DNA from: an uncultured Methanobrevibacter sp. | GTDB lineage: Archaea > Methanobacteriota > Methanobacteria > Methanobacteriales > Methanobacteriaceae | DNA: 23,287 nt | Reading direction: 5' to 3' | Assembly: GCF_937898925.1 (NCBI RefSeq) | Contig: NZ_CALDKF010000070.1 | Location: 1 to 23,287, forward strand | In this document: in pieces, positions 23,058 through 23,287 of the stretch | Position numbering within the stretch: the first letter of the stretch is position 1 | Layout: every line of letters starts with the position of its first letter | Program-made: the position numbers and the translations under genes | Notes under the pieces: generated by a model | The model's input: only the letters and a program-made list of their open reading frames with translations | What the model was told of the DNA's origin: nothing | The model's database searches: none

Positions 23058-23287
23058 CTATTTTACCGTCCAAAATATTGTATTATTTTCATTATTACAA
23101 ATCTTTTTGCCTATATATGAAGTAATTGGAAGTGGATATTCTTTATCACCCCAACTAAACACATAATCATTATTAGAATTAGACAATGTGATATTCTCTA
23201 ATTTTACCAAATTATTTTCATCTATTTTGGATTCTAAAATAAAAACTCCTTGCTGAAAAAGCAAGGAGTTTTTTTGTTTAACTCTAT
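23058..23287 (-). CDS. Hypothetical protein, C-terminal part, open to the right edge
   Basis: The minus-strand frame is open from the window edge to TAG at 23058 and ends in SYIGKKICNNENNTIFWTVK. The part after about 23235 (SKIDENNLVKLENITLSNS) reads like real protein, with charged and aromatic residues and no low complexity. The first codons visible run through a strong terminator hairpin, and no ATG is present, so either the gene continues outside the window or its true beginning has been lost. Its stop lies 5 bp from the stop of the facing small frame. The family is not recognised. Confidence 0.35.
   Translation of the reverse strand, partial: RVKQKNSLLFQQGVFILESKIDENNLVKLENITLSNSNNDYVFSWGDKEYPLPITSYIGKKICNNENNTIFWTVK
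23241..23277. terminator. Perfect 14-bp bidirectional terminator
   Basis: AAAAACTCCTTGCT (23241-23254) and AGCAAGGAGTTTTT (23260-23273) are exact inverted copies with a 5-nt loop. Seven T follow on the plus strand and five T, then more T-rich DNA, on the minus strand. It can act for the small plus-strand gene. On the minus strand it lies inside the open hypothetical frame, which argues that this part of that frame is not normally translated. Confidence 0.7.

Noticed and set aside
1..23287. CRISPR arrays, tRNA or rRNA genes, insertion sequences
   Set aside because: No spaced identical short repeats of CRISPR type, no cloverleaf-like or rRNA motifs, and no transposase or integrase motifs were found by reading; the long repeats are protein modules.

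Overview
The window looks like chromosomal DNA of an AT-rich, pseudomurein-walled methanogen of the order Methanobacteriales, most like a gut or rumen Methanobrevibacter (possibly Methanosphaera). The grounds are: very large Asn/Thr/Ser-rich parallel beta-helix 'adhesin-like' proteins with lysine-rich Ig-like C-termini; a 5'-deoxyadenosine/SAH deaminase of the methanogen type; EFR1-type and Fe-S/flavin redox proteins; GGTGA-type ribosome binding sites about 5 nt before the starts; and T-rich intergenic DNA. No rRNA, tRNA, CRISPR array or insertion sequence was seen.

Region 1 (1-15068) is a tandem array of three plus-strand surface-protein genes. The first runs in from the left edge and ends at 8066; it holds at least four repeats of a ~1.35 kb beta-helix plus Ig-like module. 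The second (8271-11090) is a one-module relative whose 3' end is nearly identical in DNA to that of the first. The third (11157-15068) carries a complete papain-like (C1A) cysteine protease and a lectin-like domain between the beta-helix and the same basic C-terminal domain. Signal peptides are visible on the second and third.

Region 2 (15069-17154) holds a 5'-deoxyadenosine/S-adenosylhomocysteine deaminase followed 44 bp later by a MarR-type regulator.

Region 3 (17155-22320) is a redox and iron-protein neighbourhood. It contains a ferritin-like protein with an apparently degraded di-iron site and a strong palindrome in its leader; a metallo-beta-lactamase/rubredoxin fusion that probably starts at a non-standard ATT; an EFR1-type flavodoxin-ferredoxin protein; and, on the minus strand, an aldo/keto reductase with two [4Fe-4S] motifs followed by a small flavodoxin. 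A second MarR regulator is divergent from that pair, and its TATA box lies inside an inverted repeat. The genes look suited to moving electrons between Fe-S, flavin and rubredoxin carriers, perhaps under oxidative stress; this is inference from content.

Region 4 (22321-23287) is the oddest part. On the minus strand it has a 27-codon reading frame behind a full AGGAGGTG ribosome binding site. That site can be hidden by a hairpin; a second, competing hairpin is available just upstream; two terminator-like hairpins follow; and the 3' end is complementary to the 5' leader. The layout resembles the translation control of bacterial type I toxin genes. Next to it are a small plus-strand reading frame without a normal start at its Shine-Dalgarno site, a perfect 14-bp bidirectional terminator, and a minus-strand hypothetical frame open to the right edge.
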